This document shows, one piece after another, positions 36,830 through 46,085 of a DNA stretch of 64,000 bases. A program made the position numbers and the translations under genes. The notes below the pieces were generated by a model. It was not told the DNA's origin. It worked only from the letters and a program-made list of their open reading frames with translations, and searched no databases. Source of the stretch: Mucilaginibacter sp. (GTDB lineage Bacteria > Bacteroidota > Bacteroidia > Sphingobacteriales > Sphingobacteriaceae). The stretch covers positions 84,496 to 148,495 of the forward strand of contig NZ_JAQBOF010000012.1 of assembly GCF_028288185.1 (NCBI RefSeq), written 5' to 3'. Position 1 is the first letter of the stretch, and each line of letters starts with the position of its first letter.

Positions 36830-38728
36830 TTATTTAGCAGTTATTTTAAACTCTGTACGGCGGTTTTTGGCGCGATCCTCATCAGTAATATTAGGAGCTA
36901 TAGGCATTGTTTTGCCGTAGCCTTTATATATCATCCGGGTTGGATCAACTTTACCGCTTATCAGGTAATCATACACAGATTTGGCGCGATTCTCTGATAG
37001 CTTTTGGTTCAACTCGTCATTGCCTACGTTATCTGTATGACCCGATATTTCAATATGTACTGTAAGGTTTAAAGCCATAAATTCTATCAGCTTCTGTAGT
37101 TCTGACCTCGATTCGGGTTCCAGCTGGTATTTATTGGTGTCAAAAAATATGTTTTTTAATATCACCTTATTACCCACCTCAATAGGCTCTAACAACACCG
37201 TAATATTAAATGGATTGCCTGATGTATGCCCAACCAGCGAAAAGTTTTCTGAATAAAACAAGTACCCCGGCTTAGAAATATTTAAACCATAATTTTTACC
37301 GGCAGAAATAGTCGCCAAAAAATCGCCACGATCAACAGAACTATAATCCTGGTAAACCGATTTATTGCTTTCCAATGCAATTATTTCAACCGCTGATTCC
37401 AGTGGTTGCCGGGTTTTAGCATCGCTTACAAAGCCTTTTACGTAGGTAACTATGTGCGGGCGTAATTCGGGCGGCATTTCAAAAGTGTAAATATCAAAGC
37501 CGCCATAACCATCCAGTTTGTTTGATGAGAAAAAGGCATAGCTGCCATTGGCGGTAAGGCTCAGGCCGCTCTCATCGCCGTTGGTATTAATAGGGTAGCC
37601 CAGGTTTTTGGGTACCTGCCATTTACCATCCTTGCCTAAACGGCTTACAAACAAGTCCTGCCCACCCATGCCCGGCCAGCCGTTCGAACAGAAGTAAAGC
37701 GTACTATCATCGGGGTGAATAAACGGCGATTGCTCGTTATAAGACGTGTTTATATTTGGACCCAAATTCTCCGGTTCGCCCCAGCCTTTTTCGGTAAGTG
37801 TTGATTTCCAGATATCATAGCCGCCATAACCGCCTTTGCGGTTGCTTACAAAATACAGTGTACGCCCATCAGCACTAATTGATGGTTGCGATTCCCAGCC
37901 CCCGGTATTAACGGGCGGACTTAAATCAAATGGTTTACCCCAGTCGTCCCCCTTTTTTTGTGCTACATAAATATCGCAGCGACCGTGGCCGTCAGGTCGG
38001 TTACAGCCCGTAAAGAAAAGAAACTTGCCATCCTGCGATATAGACTCAGAACCCTCGTTGTAATTTGGTGTATTTATCTTATCGCTTAAATACACAGACT
38101 TTTGCCACTCGTTATTTACGTTGCTGCTTTGGTAAAAGTCTTCATTCAGCGCTATCTGGCGGGTATAAATGATGGTCTTATCATCTGCTGTTGAAACTGG
38201 TGAATATTCATCGGAAGCGGTATTGATATTAGGCCCCATGTTAATGGGTTTAAATGTTATAGGGTGTTGCAATGCCTCAATTGCAAAAAGGCAATCTTTT
38301 AAAAGTTTTTGGGCATTAAGCTTAGCCTGATCCGTAATGCCGGTATAGCTTAAATACTTTTGTAAATGTTTAAGCGCATCGGGGTACATCGCTTCTGATA
38401 TTTCCATATCCGCAACTTTTGAATAGACTGCCCGGCTATAATCAGGATTAAGGGCTATAACCTTCTTAAATTCTTCAATAGCGCCTTTATTGTTTTTTTG
38501 CAGGTGCATCATATCGCCTAATTGCCCATGTGCCTCAACAAAATTAGCATCCTCGGCTATAGCTTTTTTCAGTTGAGCTATAGCCTCGGCATATCGATGT
38601 TCATCAATACTCTGGTTTGCCAATGCATAATATTTTATAGCCTGTTGATTGGTGGTAGTATATTGTTGTTGGCCGTAGACAAAAACCGATAGAAAAAGCA
38701 ATAAAGAAAGAAGTATTACATTTTTCAT
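36830..38728 (-). CDS. OmpA family protein with TPR, PD40 propeller and CRD domains (PorE-like)
   Basis: A 632-residue exported protein. Domains in order: signal peptide (1-19), TPR repeats (about 26-160), a PD40/WD40-like propeller (about 175-440; repeats such as SISQDGKFLFFTGCNRPDG and SADGRTLYFVSNRKGGYGG), a carboxypeptidase regulatory-like domain (about 448-510, VKGFVSDAKTRQPLE) and an OmpA peptidoglycan-binding domain (about 525-632, with ISGHTDNVGNDELNQKLSENRA). This order is the architecture of the type IX secretion protein PorE. It may anchor the secretion machine to peptidoglycan, but Bacteroidota carry several such paralogues, so the T9SS role is inferred. Periplasmic. Confidence 0.85.
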   Translation of the reverse strand: MKNVILLSLLLFLSVFVYGQQQYTTTNQQAIKYYALANQSIDEHRYAEAIAQLKKAIAEDANFVEAHGQLGDMMHLQKNNKGAIEEFKKVIALNPDYSRAVYSKVADMEISEAMYPDALKHLQKYLSYTGITDQAKLNAQKLLKDCLFAIEALQHPITFKPINMGPNINTASDEYSPVSTADDKTIIYTRQIALNEDFYQSSNVNNEWQKSVYLSDKINTPNYNEGSESISQDGKFLFFTGCNRPDGHGRCDIYVAQKKGDDWGKPFDLSPPVNTGGWESQPSISADGRTLYFVSNRKGGYGGYDIWKSTLTEKGWGEPENLGPNINTSYNEQSPFIHPDDSTLYFCSNGWPGMGGQDLFVSRLGKDGKWQVPKNLGYPINTNGDESGLSLTANGSYAFFSSNKLDGYGGFDIYTFEMPPELRPHIVTYVKGFVSDAKTRQPLESAVEIIALESNKSVYQDYSSVDRGDFLATISAGKNYGLNISKPGYLFYSENFSLVGHTSGNPFNITVLLEPIEVGNKVILKNIFFDTNKYQLEPESRSELQKLIEFMALNLTVHIEISGHTDNVGNDELNQKLSENRAKSVYDYLISGKVDPTRMIYKGYGKTMPIAPNITDEDRAKNRRTEFKITAK

Positions 38729-38768
38729 CCGCAGGGATACGTATAGTTTATACGCTAAGTTACAACTA

Positions 38769-39392
38769 TTAAGGAATATTTAAATACTTATGGGTTTGCA
38801 ATGATATTTCCCATTTAGGGTTATTCATTACATAATCAACAATAAGTGGTGTCATTTCTTTTGATTTTGACCATTCGGGCTGTAGATACAGCTTGCAGCC
38901 GGCAGGCACTAATTCGGCATGTTGTTCGGCAAATAAGAAATCGGATTTATTAAAGATGATAACCTTTAACTCGTTAGCGTGTTGGGCAACCTGTGGCGTT
39001 GGCCCTTTAAATTTTTTAGGCGACAAACAGATCCAGTCCCAATGGCCCGAAAGGGGATAAGCGCCTGATGTTTCGATAAAGGTTTTGATGCCTCTGCTTT
39101 GTAGTTGCTCGGTTAAGTAATCCAAATTATAGATCAACGGTTCGCCGCCGGTAACAACCACGGCTTTGCCCGGATAAAGAATAGCGTTTTCGACTATTTG
39201 GTCGGCAGCAGTTAACGGATGTAATTCTGCATCCCAGCTTTCTTTTACATCGCACCAATGGCAGCCCACATCGCAGCCACCAAGTCTAATAAAATAAGCC
39301 GCCTTACCGGTATGATATCCTTCGCCCTGTATCGTATAAAACTCTTCCATTAAAGGAAGTAATGTGCCGTCTTCCGGAACTTGGTGTGCCAT
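38769..39392 (-). CDS. queE: 7-carboxy-7-deazaguanine synthase (radical SAM)
   Basis: A 207-residue radical SAM protein. The cluster motif is CX3CX2C (C40, C44, C47 in GGCDVGCHWCD), preceded by EEFYTIQGEG and followed by VVTGGEPLIY. It converts 6-carboxytetrahydropterin to 7-carboxy-7-deazaguanine in the queuosine/preQ0 pathway. The longer frame to 39533 adds 47 residues without family character (it crosses the GGTAAAA repeats), so I chose the ATG at 39392 (MAHQVPEDGTLLPLMEEF). Confidence 0.93.
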   Translation of the reverse strand: MAHQVPEDGTLLPLMEEFYTIQGEGYHTGKAAYFIRLGGCDVGCHWCDVKESWDAELHPLTAADQIVENAILYPGKAVVVTGGEPLIYNLDYLTEQLQSRGIKTFIETSGAYPLSGHWDWICLSPKKFKGPTPQVAQHANELKVIIFNKSDFLFAEQHAELVPAGCKLYLQPEWSKSKEMTPLIVDYVMNNPKWEISLQTHKYLNIP

Positions 39393-39420
39393 AATAGGGC
39401 GCAAAGGTAGTTTTTTGAGG

Positions 39421-39446
39421 CGAAAGGTAAAAGCCGAAAGGTAAAA
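39421..39446. repeat. Direct repeat CGAAAGGTAAAA
   Basis: Two copies of CGAAAGGTAAAA (39421 and 39435) spaced 14 bases, in the queE upstream region, with a third partial AGGTGAG. A CGAAGTTTTCAAAAACTTCG palindrome (39481-39500) lies next to it. Intergenic short-word type. Confidence 0.55.
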
Positions 39447-39547
39447 GGTGAGATTGGGGTGATGTTTGGCCGAATAGAAATCGAAGTTTTCAAAAACTTC
39501 GCAAGTCTCTATGTGTTGTTTCAGTTCAAACACTTACATTTGGTTTA

Positions 39548-40312
39548 ATGAAGAAACGCTACATACTATTCATCTTCGTTATAATGCTTTGCTTCACGTC
39601 ATGCGTGGATATTGAGGAGCATTATGACTTTAAACTGGATGGATCTTGTAACGTAGTGTACGGGTTTGATATGGGCAGGGCCATATCGGTATTTAAAAAT
39701 TTACTGACAGATTCGGCAAAATCAACAGCCCAGTTTAACCTGGTAAAAGATACCACCATGACCTTTTTGGCAGCTATGCCCGATAGCCTGGAGCGTAAAC
39801 TCAATAAAGACGAATTAGCGATGGCAGCTAACAGTAACCTATCCATTAAAATGGATCTGAATAAAAGCGTTATGAAAATGAGTATCACCCATACCGCCAA
39901 AACCCCGGCCGAGCTTCAATATTATCTGCAGCATCTTTCAAAAATATCTATGAACAGCCAACTGGACGCGGTGACTAAAAACAACAAGCAGGCCAGGGGA
40001 TTTGACGCCCAGCAATTAATTTCAGGGCAGGATTATTACCAATACGAAGTTACGCCGCATAAGTTTTATCGCATAGTTGACAAGACAAAGTTTAACGCTT
40101 TCTTAAAGAAAACTCAAAACACGCTGGTTATGGCTAAAGCTATGCTGATTGATATGCCTTACAAAGTGATATTGAACTTTGCTAAACCTGTTAAAAAGGT
40201 AAATAATCCTAAAGCCGTTGTATCAGCCGACAGGAGGCATGTTACCCTTATAACTACCATGGACGATGCGATCAAGAACCCATCTATCATGAACCTAAAG
40301 ATCGATTTTTAA
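39548..40312 (+). CDS. Lipoprotein, function unknown
   Basis: A 254-residue protein with a lipoprotein signal (MKKRYILFIFVIMLCFTSC, lipid cysteine C19 followed by VDIEEHYDFKLDG). The remainder is a soluble, lysine-rich domain without recognisable motif; DFKLDGSCNVVYGFDMG shows a beta-rich start. The lipid anchor places it on a membrane facing the periplasm. Its stop is 5 bases before the Rieske gene, so the two form an operon. Confidence 0.78.
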   Translation: MKKRYILFIFVIMLCFTSCVDIEEHYDFKLDGSCNVVYGFDMGRAISVFKNLLTDSAKSTAQFNLVKDTTMTFLAAMPDSLERKLNKDELAMAANSNLSIKMDLNKSVMKMSITHTAKTPAELQYYLQHLSKISMNSQLDAVTKNNKQARGFDAQQLISGQDYYQYEVTPHKFYRIVDKTKFNAFLKKTQNTLVMAKAMLIDMPYKVILNFAKPVKKVNNPKAVVSADRRHVTLITTMDDAIKNPSIMNLKIDF

Positions 40313-40317
40313 AGATC

Positions 40318-40656
40318 ATGACCTGGTATAAAGTACCCGACCTGCAATACAACACCAATCCATTTATTAAAAAGGTAAAAATTAACGGCAAAGGCATTTG
40401 CCTGGTTGGTTATGAAGGGACTATCTATGCCATATCATCAACTTGCCCGCACGCAGGCGGCGAATTGAGCGGCGGCTGGTGCCGTGATGGAAGAATAATA
40501 TGCCCAATTCATAGGTATTCCTACAATCTAAATACCGGCAGGGGCGACCCCGGTCAAAATGATTATGTGGATACTTACCCGGTAGAAGTACGCGAGGATG
40601 GTATTTATGTGGGAATGACCTCTTTTTTGGAAAGAGTAAGAAATGCATTTAAATAA
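40318..40656 (+). CDS. Rieske (2Fe-2S) ferredoxin-type protein
   Basis: A 112-residue protein with the Rieske motif CxH-X16-CxxH: C43, H45 in STCPHAGGEL and C62, H65 in ICPIHRYSYN. It resembles NirD/small Rieske ferredoxins and has no membrane anchor. It may pass electrons to an oxygenase or reductase; no such partner is nearby. It follows the lipoprotein gene after 5 bases. A CATTGCGAG inverted repeat begins 5 bases after its stop. Confidence 0.9.
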   Translation: MTWYKVPDLQYNTNPFIKKVKINGKGICLVGYEGTIYAISSTCPHAGGELSGGWCRDGRIICPIHRYSYNLNTGRGDPGQNDYVDTYPVEVREDGIYVGMTSFLERVRNAFK

Positions 40657-40661
40657 TAATA

Positions 40662-40759
40662 TTTGTCATTGCGAGCGAGGAACGAGCGTGGCAATCGCAA
40701 ATAGAAAAGTATGCGACATAAATAGTCCGCGATTGCCGCGCTACGCTCGCAATGACAAA
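40662..40759. repeat. CATTGCGAG inverted-repeat element
   Basis: The arms begin TTTGTCATTGCGAGCG at 40662 and end with the complement CGCTCGCAATGACAAA at 40759; a second shared block GGCAATCGC lies inside. About 98 bases in all, imperfect hairpin. Family shared with 41664-41800. It fills the gap between the Rieske and folD stop codons. Confidence 0.8.
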
Positions 40760-40767
40760 AAGGGATA

Positions 40768-41649
40768 TTACTGATACACCTCTTTCTTAGCCGATGCCAA
40801 AGTATTCTTCAATAATCCAATAATAGTCATCAAACCAACGCCACCGGGTACGGGGGTTATCCATGATGCTTTTGGGGCCACGTTTTCAAAATCAACATCA
40901 CCATAAAGCTTGAAGCCCGATTTGGTTACGGTTGATGTTTCGCGGTTCATGCCTACATCAATTACTACCACGCCATCTTTTACCATATCGGCAGTAATAA
41001 AATTCTTTTTGCCGATGGCTACAATAAGGATGTCTGCATCCAATGTAAACTTTTTGATATCTGGAGTGCGGCTATGACAAATGGTGACGGTACAGTTGCC
41101 CGGAGTGGCGTTACGTGCCATTAATATACTCATGGGCGAACCAACAATATTACTACGGCCTACAACTACGCAATGTTTGCCCACGGTGTCGATGCCGTAT
41201 TCTTTCAACATCAACGTAATGCCATAAGGCGTTGCGGGAATAAATGATGGTAAATTGCGCTGCATACGGCCCAAATTAACCGGGTGGAAACCGTCAACAT
41301 CCTTACGGTAGTCTATCCGCTCGGTTACTTTCTCAGGGTCGATGTGTTTGGGCAGGGGAAGTTGAACGATGATGCCGTCAATATCAGCATCGGCATTCAA
41401 TTCTTCTACTTTTTTAAGTAGCTCGGCTTCGGTAACGGTATCCTCATAACGTACCAGGCTTGATTTAAAGCCCACGTTCTCGCAGTTTTTTATCTTACTG
41501 GCAACATAGGTTTCGCTGCCGCCATCATGGCCAACCAATACGGCTACCAAATGCGGCTTGCGGCCGGTATCTGCTAAGATTTTGGCGGCTTCTGTTGCTA
41601 TTTCAACCTTGAGTTTTTCTGATACGTATTTTCCGTCTAAAAGCTGCAT
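40768..41649 (-). CDS. folD: Bifunctional methylenetetrahydrofolate dehydrogenase/methenyl-THF cyclohydrolase
   Basis: A 293-residue protein of family length. It has [21 protein letters not shown] with the catalytic lysine of [37 protein letters not shown], and PGGVGLMTI near the end. It interconverts 5,10-methylene-, methenyl- and formyl-THF using NADP. The gene lies downstream of lepA across a repeat; the CATTGCGAG element fills its upstream region. Confidence 0.97.
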   Translation of the reverse strand: MQLLDGKYVSEKLKVEIATEAAKILADTGRKPHLVAVLVGHDGGSETYVASKIKNCENVGFKSSLVRYEDTVTEAELLKKVEELNADADIDGIIVQLPLPKHIDPEKVTERIDYRKDVDGFHPVNLGRMQRNLPSFIPATPYGITLMLKEYGIDTVGKHCVVVGRSNIVGSPMSILMARNATPGNCTVTICHSRTPDIKKFTLDADILIVAIGKKNFITADMVKDGVVVIDVGMNRETSTVTKSGFKLYGDVDFENVAPKASWITPVPGGVGLMTIIGLLKNTLASAKKEVYQ

Positions 41650-41663
41650 AATTACTATTAAAG

Positions 41664-41800
41664 CGTCATTGCGAGGAACGAAGCGATCTCTAATGAGATA
41701 GACTTGTACGCAATTTTATAAATAGGGCTTTCGCCATTAAAATAATTTTTCCCTTTTTGATTTAGCATGTGTAGAGATTGCTTCGTTCCTCGCAATGACG
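41664..41800. repeat. CATTGCGAGGAACGAAGC inverted-repeat element (MITE-like)
   Basis: Twenty-eight-base arms: CGTCATTGCGAGGAACGAAG continuing CGATCTCT (41664-41691), and AGAGATTGCTTCGTTCCTCG continuing CAATGACG (41773-41800), one mismatch. About 81 bases of AT-rich sequence lie between. No coding sequence inside. It sits between the lepA stop and the folD start. Confidence 0.85.
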
Positions 41801-41820
41801 AGCGAAATAATGCCTCACAT

Positions 41821-43608
41821 CTAATCCAGTTTCAACACCGCCATAAACGCGCTTTGCGGTATCTCTACATTACCTACCTGGCGCATGCGTTTTTTACCTT
41901 TTTTCTGTTTCTCTAACAGTTTACGCTTACGCGATATATCACCACCATAACATTTAGCGGTAACGTCTTTACGCAGGGCTTTAACTGTTTCGCGGGCGAT
42001 GATCTTGGCACCAATTGATGCCTGTATAATGATCTCAAATTGCTGGCGTGGTAAAAGCTCTTTCAGCTTCTCGCAGATCTTTTTACCAAAATCATAAGAG
42101 TTACCACGGAATATCAATGACGACAAAGCATCAACCGGCTCGGCGTTTAGTTTAATATCCAAACGTACTAAATCGCTGGTGCGGTAACCTATCTGGTGAT
42201 AATCAAAAGACGCATAGCCTTTTGATATGGTTTTTAGCTTATCATAGAAATCAAAAACGATCTCGCCCATTGGCATTTCAAACACCAGCTCAACACGATC
42301 AGACGTTAGATATGATTGATTTTTGATGAACCCACGTTTCTGAATACAAAGCGACATTACCGATCCAACAAACTCGGATTTGGTAATGATGGTCGCTTTA
42401 ATATAAGGCTCTTCTACACGGTCAATTTTACTTGGGTCGGGCAGGTCTGATGGATTATTTACTATAATTTCTTCGCCTTTGGTAGAGTAGGCTAGGTACG
42501 ATACGTTGGGTACGGTAGTAATTACCGTCATATCAAACTCGCGCTCTAAACGCTCCTGGATAATTTCCATGTGCAGCATGCCCAGGAAACCGCAACGAAA
42601 ACCAAAGCCCAAAGCGGCTGATGATTCCGGCTCGAAAACCAATGATGCATCATTCAGCTGCAATTTAGCCATTGATTCGCGCAGCTCTTCGTAATCATCG
42701 GTATCAACCGGGTATATACCCGCAAATACCATCGGTTTTACTTCTTCAAAACCTTGTATACCAGTTTCGCAGGGGCGGGTAATGGTAGTTATGGTATCGC
42801 CAACTTTTACCTCGCGCGACTCTTTAATGCCCGATATAATATAACCAACATCGCCGGTTTTTATGACATCTTTTGGTAATTGCTTTAGTTTAAGTGTGCC
42901 AACTTCTTCAGCAATATACTGCTTTTCGGTAGCGAAGAATTTCACACGGTCGCCTTTACGGATCTCGCCGTTTACTACTTTAAAGTAAGCAACAATACCA
43001 CGGAACGAGTTATAAACCGAATCGAATATCAACGCCTGTAAAGGAGCATCCGGGTCGCCAACAGGGGCGGGGACACGTTCTATAACAGCGCGTAAAATAT
43101 CATGTACGCCCATACCGGTTTTGCCCGATGCGGCTAAAATATCTTCCCGTTTGCAGCCTATCAGCTCAACAATTTGATCCTTTACTTCCTCTGGCATAGC
43201 GCCGGGCAGGTCCATTTTGTTTAGTACCGGGATAATCTCCAGGTCGTTCTCTAAAGCCAGATAAAGATTAGATATGGTTTGCGCCTGGATACCTTGTGCG
43301 GCGTCTACGATCAGCAAAGCGCCTTCGCAGGCAGCGATAGAACGTGATACTTCGTACGAAAAATCTACGTGGCCGGGGGTATCAATTAGGTTTAAAACAT
43401 ATTTCTGCCCATCCAACTCATAATACATTTGTATGGCATGGCTCTTTATGGTGATCCCGCGCTCGCGCTCAAGATCCATATCGTCAAGCAACTGTGCCTG
43501 GCTTTCGCGTTGGGTAATGGTGCCGGTATATTCTAATAACCTATCGGCAAGGGTACTTTTACCGTGGTCAATATGTGCTATTATACAAAAATTACGTATG
43601 TACTTCAT
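41821..43608 (-). CDS. lepA: Elongation factor 4 (back-translocating GTPase)
   Basis: A 595-residue translational GTPase. G1 is AHIDHGKST (11-19), with [15 protein letters not shown] and [11 protein letters not shown]-like domains II, III and V follow, and the C-terminal LepA domain with [21 protein letters not shown]. It acts on ribosomes, assisting translation under stress. Its ATG has a divergent neighbour 84 bases away. Confidence 0.98.
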   Translation of the reverse strand: MKYIRNFCIIAHIDHGKSTLADRLLEYTGTITQRESQAQLLDDMDLERERGITIKSHAIQMYYELDGQKYVLNLIDTPGHVDFSYEVSRSIAACEGALLIVDAAQGIQAQTISNLYLALENDLEIIPVLNKMDLPGAMPEEVKDQIVELIGCKREDILAASGKTGMGVHDILRAVIERVPAPVGDPDAPLQALIFDSVYNSFRGIVAYFKVVNGEIRKGDRVKFFATEKQYIAEEVGTLKLKQLPKDVIKTGDVGYIISGIKESREVKVGDTITTITRPCETGIQGFEEVKPMVFAGIYPVDTDDYEELRESMAKLQLNDASLVFEPESSAALGFGFRCGFLGMLHMEIIQERLEREFDMTVITTVPNVSYLAYSTKGEEIIVNNPSDLPDPSKIDRVEEPYIKATIITKSEFVGSVMSLCIQKRGFIKNQSYLTSDRVELVFEMPMGEIVFDFYDKLKTISKGYASFDYHQIGYRTSDLVRLDIKLNAEPVDALSSLIFRGNSYDFGKKICEKLKELLPRQQFEIIIQASIGAKIIARETVKALRKDVTAKCYGGDISRKRKLLEKQKKGKKRMRQVGNVEIPQSAFMAVLKLD

Positions 43609-43692
43609 TCAGCCGCAAAAATAGGTTTTTTAGGCGATAAATTGGCATATTTGTTGGGAATTAGCTACCTTGTTTGAATCACTGTATAACCT

Positions 43693-44211
43693 ATGAAAAG
43701 AATATTATTAGCAACACTGTTACTGGCCCCATTTTTAAGCAAGGCGCAAGGCCTTTTTGGCGGGACATCGGTTACCGAGTATAAAGCATCAAACGGAGTG
43801 ACTTACCATATAGGTGATACTGTAAAATTGGGCAGAGGTACTAAACCGGATGGTTCGTTTTTATATCTTGAAGATCATGGATTGATACCTAACCCACGCA
43901 GTACACGTACTTTACCTAAAGAGTTTGCTAACGCTGGCGCTGTTTTAAAAAGCATCCGTAAAATTAAAGTGAACGGTATTGATAAATACATGTTCGGCGT
44001 AAACCCGGGTGGCCCTATGCGCTATACCGTTTTTATTGATGATGCCATTGAAGCCTGCGAAGTAAAACCCTGCAAAGCAACCGATAATGCCCAACCCACA
44101 ACCGCAGGCTCTGTTGCCGACGAGATAAAGAAACTAAAAGGTTTGCTGGATTCGGGCGCCATAACAAAGGCAGAGTATGATGCGCAGAAAAAGAAGTTGC
44201 TGAATCAGTAA
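43693..44211 (+). CDS. Exported protein with C-terminal SHOCT-like helix pair
   Basis: A 172-residue protein with signal peptide (MKRILLATLLLAPFLSKAQG) and a beta-rich middle (GVTYHIGDTVKLGRGTKPDGS). The last 35 residues, DEIKKLKGLLDSGAITKAEY and DAQKKKLL, match the SHOCT short oligomerisation motif. The function is not known. Two repeat elements follow its stop within 464 bases. Confidence 0.85.
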   Translation: MKRILLATLLLAPFLSKAQGLFGGTSVTEYKASNGVTYHIGDTVKLGRGTKPDGSFLYLEDHGLIPNPRSTRTLPKEFANAGAVLKSIRKIKVNGIDKYMFGVNPGGPMRYTVFIDDAIEACEVKPCKATDNAQPTTAGSVADEIKKLKGLLDSGAITKAEYDAQKKKLLNQ

Positions 44212-44220
44212 TCAAAAAAT

Positions 44221-44404
44221 GGGTGTCATGCTGAGTTATAAAATCCCGACGGGACTTTGAGGGTGAAATGACATGTTACGTTCAAACTTACGAAGTTTTA
44301 AAAACTTCGTAAGTTTAACATTTTTACAATATGTCATGGGTAGGCTCTCGAAGCATGTGGGTAGGCCTTTACGCTCATACTTCGAGAGCCTCAGCATGAC
44401 ACCC
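44221..44404. repeat. GGGTGTCATGCTGAG inverted-repeat element with nested hairpins
   Basis: Perfect 15-bp ends GGGTGTCATGCTGAG (44221-44235) and CTCAGCATGACACCC (44390-44404). Inside are a 16-bp palindrome (44284-44299 with 44301-44316, core ACGAAGTTTT) and a 12-bp hairpin AGGCTCTCGAAG/CTTCGAGAGCCT (44342-44391). No ORF inside. It starts nine bases after the SHOCT gene stop; the family is not seen elsewhere in the window. It occupies the first part of the 464-base gap. Confidence 0.8.
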
Positions 44405-44445
44405 AGCGCACTTGTCTATTTTGCCTCCGTAGCAAACGAGCCTAA

Positions 44446-44666
44446 TACCTAAGATACTTAGGTATGATCCACTCAAGGTGATCCACTGCGATATTTCAAA
44501 AACATTATAAAAATACATAACTATCTTATTTAAAGAATATTATATGCGTTAACTTGAAGTTTTACAAGTGATCCAAGGTGATCCACTTGTTTTGTTAAAT
44601 TATTTATTTACAGTTAGTTAACTAAAGTAGATGATCCAGGTGATCCACTTTTTTAAGTGGATCACT
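44446..44666. repeat. Word-array element C (TGATCCA words), the most complete copy
   Basis: TACCTAAG-ATA-CTTAGGTA palindrome at 44446-44464. TGATCCA words start at 44465, 44479 (gap 14), 44569, 44579 (period 10), 44632, 44641 (period 9). The last one forms a 10-bp stem with AAGTGGATCA (44655-44664) around TTTT. The core between words 4 and 5 is TTTTGTTAAA, TTATTTACAG and TTAACTAAAG, step 53. All words have CC. The hairpin lies 10 bases from the stop of the Y-family polymerase gene. It occupies the second part of the 464-base gap. Confidence 0.85.
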
Positions 44667-44675
44667 TCACTCTTA

Positions 44676-45953
44676 TCACCCCTTATAATCCAGCTCCGTT
44701 AGGTCCTTTACTGAGCCAAAGCCTATCACATCTTTTATCACTTTGCCATCGGTCATTTCAATAGCGCGTATCAGTTTATCAGAACCAAACCTGTGTTTAA
44801 TTTCGTGCATGGTTTTTAGCGCGGTTTCTTTGCGGTCCATATCCTCAAACAAACTGTAAAGCATATTGCCGTTATTTACAAAGTTGGTAACACCCACACG
44901 CATGCTGTTAATTTCGGTACTAAATATAGGGCTGGTACCGGTTAGCTTTTCAAACTTATCTACCCTTATGCGTATCATCCGCATTAAACTTATAGCATCC
45001 TGCACGGGTGTGGTAACGGTAAAAGCATCGTCCCAACGGGTACCATCCTCATATCTTGCCGTAAACCCTACGGATTTACAATAGAACTTATGGTTTACCA
45101 TCCGTTTCTCCAGCGTTAGACAAAGCGTCATAAATAACTGGTCTATATAGCTAATGTGCTGCCTCTTTTCTTTGGATATCTGCCGCATGGCCTGCATGCC
45201 CCGGTAATCGTGTGCTACAATGTTGGTTTCGATAAAGTTTAAACGATAATGCCAGTAGATTCCTTCAATCCCCTTAAAGATCTGTTTTAACTTATCAGGG
45301 CCTGCATAGCGCATCTCAAGCGGGGTGTTAATGCCCGCACGCTCCAGCCGGTAACTCATGTTGGCGCCAATGCCCGGCATATCGCCCAGCTTTAACGGGC
45401 GCAACACCTCATCAATATTCTGGTGGGTGATCATGAGCAAGCCATCCATTTTCTTACCCCGTACCGATGCCAGTTTAGCCAGAAAAGCATTTGGTGCTAT
45501 CCCCACCGAGCAGGTTAGCCAGTCGCCCACTTTTTCAAGTATCTCCCGCTTAATTTGTTTGGCTAAGGTTAATGGGTCCAGGTGATCGTAATGGCCCAGG
45601 TTGATAATGGCTTCATCGATACTTTTGGCAACTACATCCTTACAGTGAGTGAGCAACACGTTAATGATCTTGGTATGATACTCGCGGTAACGGGCAGGGT
45701 TGCTCTCTACGGGCACCAGGTCGGGGCAGGCAGCCATGGCATCATTTAACCGCATGCCTGCCCTTAAACCCCGTTCTTTGGCCTCTGTTGATAGTGAGAT
45801 AACGCAGCCATATTTGCCGGTATATACACAAACACCCACCGGCCTGCCGCGCAGCCAGTAGTTGGCCTGCTGCTCGCAACGGGCAAAGTAGCTGTTCATA
45901 TCAATAAACAGTACCCTCGATTCGGTTTTTACTTCAACAGAGTTTTGATTCAC
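44676..45953 (-). CDS. Y-family DNA polymerase (UmuC/DinB group)
   Basis: A 425-residue protein with the Y-family palm: D18 in LFIDMNSYFARCE, YSCVISLS-like segment GCVISLSTEAKERG, and the catalytic D113-E114 in KSIDEAIINLG. The thumb/helix-hairpin-helix has LGDMPGIGANMSYRLERAGI. It copies damaged DNA. The CVYTGKYGCVIS and RGLRAGM context resembles UmuC/ImpB types more than DinB. No lexA/umuD-like gene lies next to it, so how it is induced is not visible. Element C follows its stop. Confidence 0.88.
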   Translation of the reverse strand: MNQNSVEVKTESRVLFIDMNSYFARCEQQANYWLRGRPVGVCVYTGKYGCVISLSTEAKERGLRAGMRLNDAMAACPDLVPVESNPARYREYHTKIINVLLTHCKDVVAKSIDEAIINLGHYDHLDPLTLAKQIKREILEKVGDWLTCSVGIAPNAFLAKLASVRGKKMDGLLMITHQNIDEVLRPLKLGDMPGIGANMSYRLERAGINTPLEMRYAGPDKLKQIFKGIEGIYWHYRLNFIETNIVAHDYRGMQAMRQISKEKRQHISYIDQLFMTLCLTLEKRMVNHKFYCKSVGFTARYEDGTRWDDAFTVTTPVQDAISLMRMIRIRVDKFEKLTGTSPIFSTEINSMRVGVTNFVNNGNMLYSLFEDMDRKETALKTMHEIKHRFGSDKLIRAIEMTDGKVIKDVIGFGSVKDLTELDYKG

Positions 45954-46015
45954 CTAGCAAAATTGCTAAAAATATTAGTAAATACAAATTAAATATTTAG
46001 GTATATTAAACACGA

Positions 46016-46042
46016 AGCCCTTCCAAATTAATTGAAAGGGCT
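46016..46042 (-). terminator. Candidate terminator after the DinB-fold gene
   Basis: AGCCCTTCCAA and TTGAAAGGGCT form a stem with one internal mismatch; on the minus strand it is followed by TCGTGTTTAAT, a weak T run. It lies about 44 bases after the stop of the 46086 gene. Confidence 0.5.
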
Positions 46043-46085
46043 GGTGTATTTTCCATAAGGCGCAAAGTATTGCGCCTCTATGTGG

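Noticed and set aside
39393..39533. N-terminal extension of QueE to the ATG at 39533
   Set aside because: The extra 47 residues have no QueE character and are encoded through intergenic repeats; the ATG at 39392 gives the family start.
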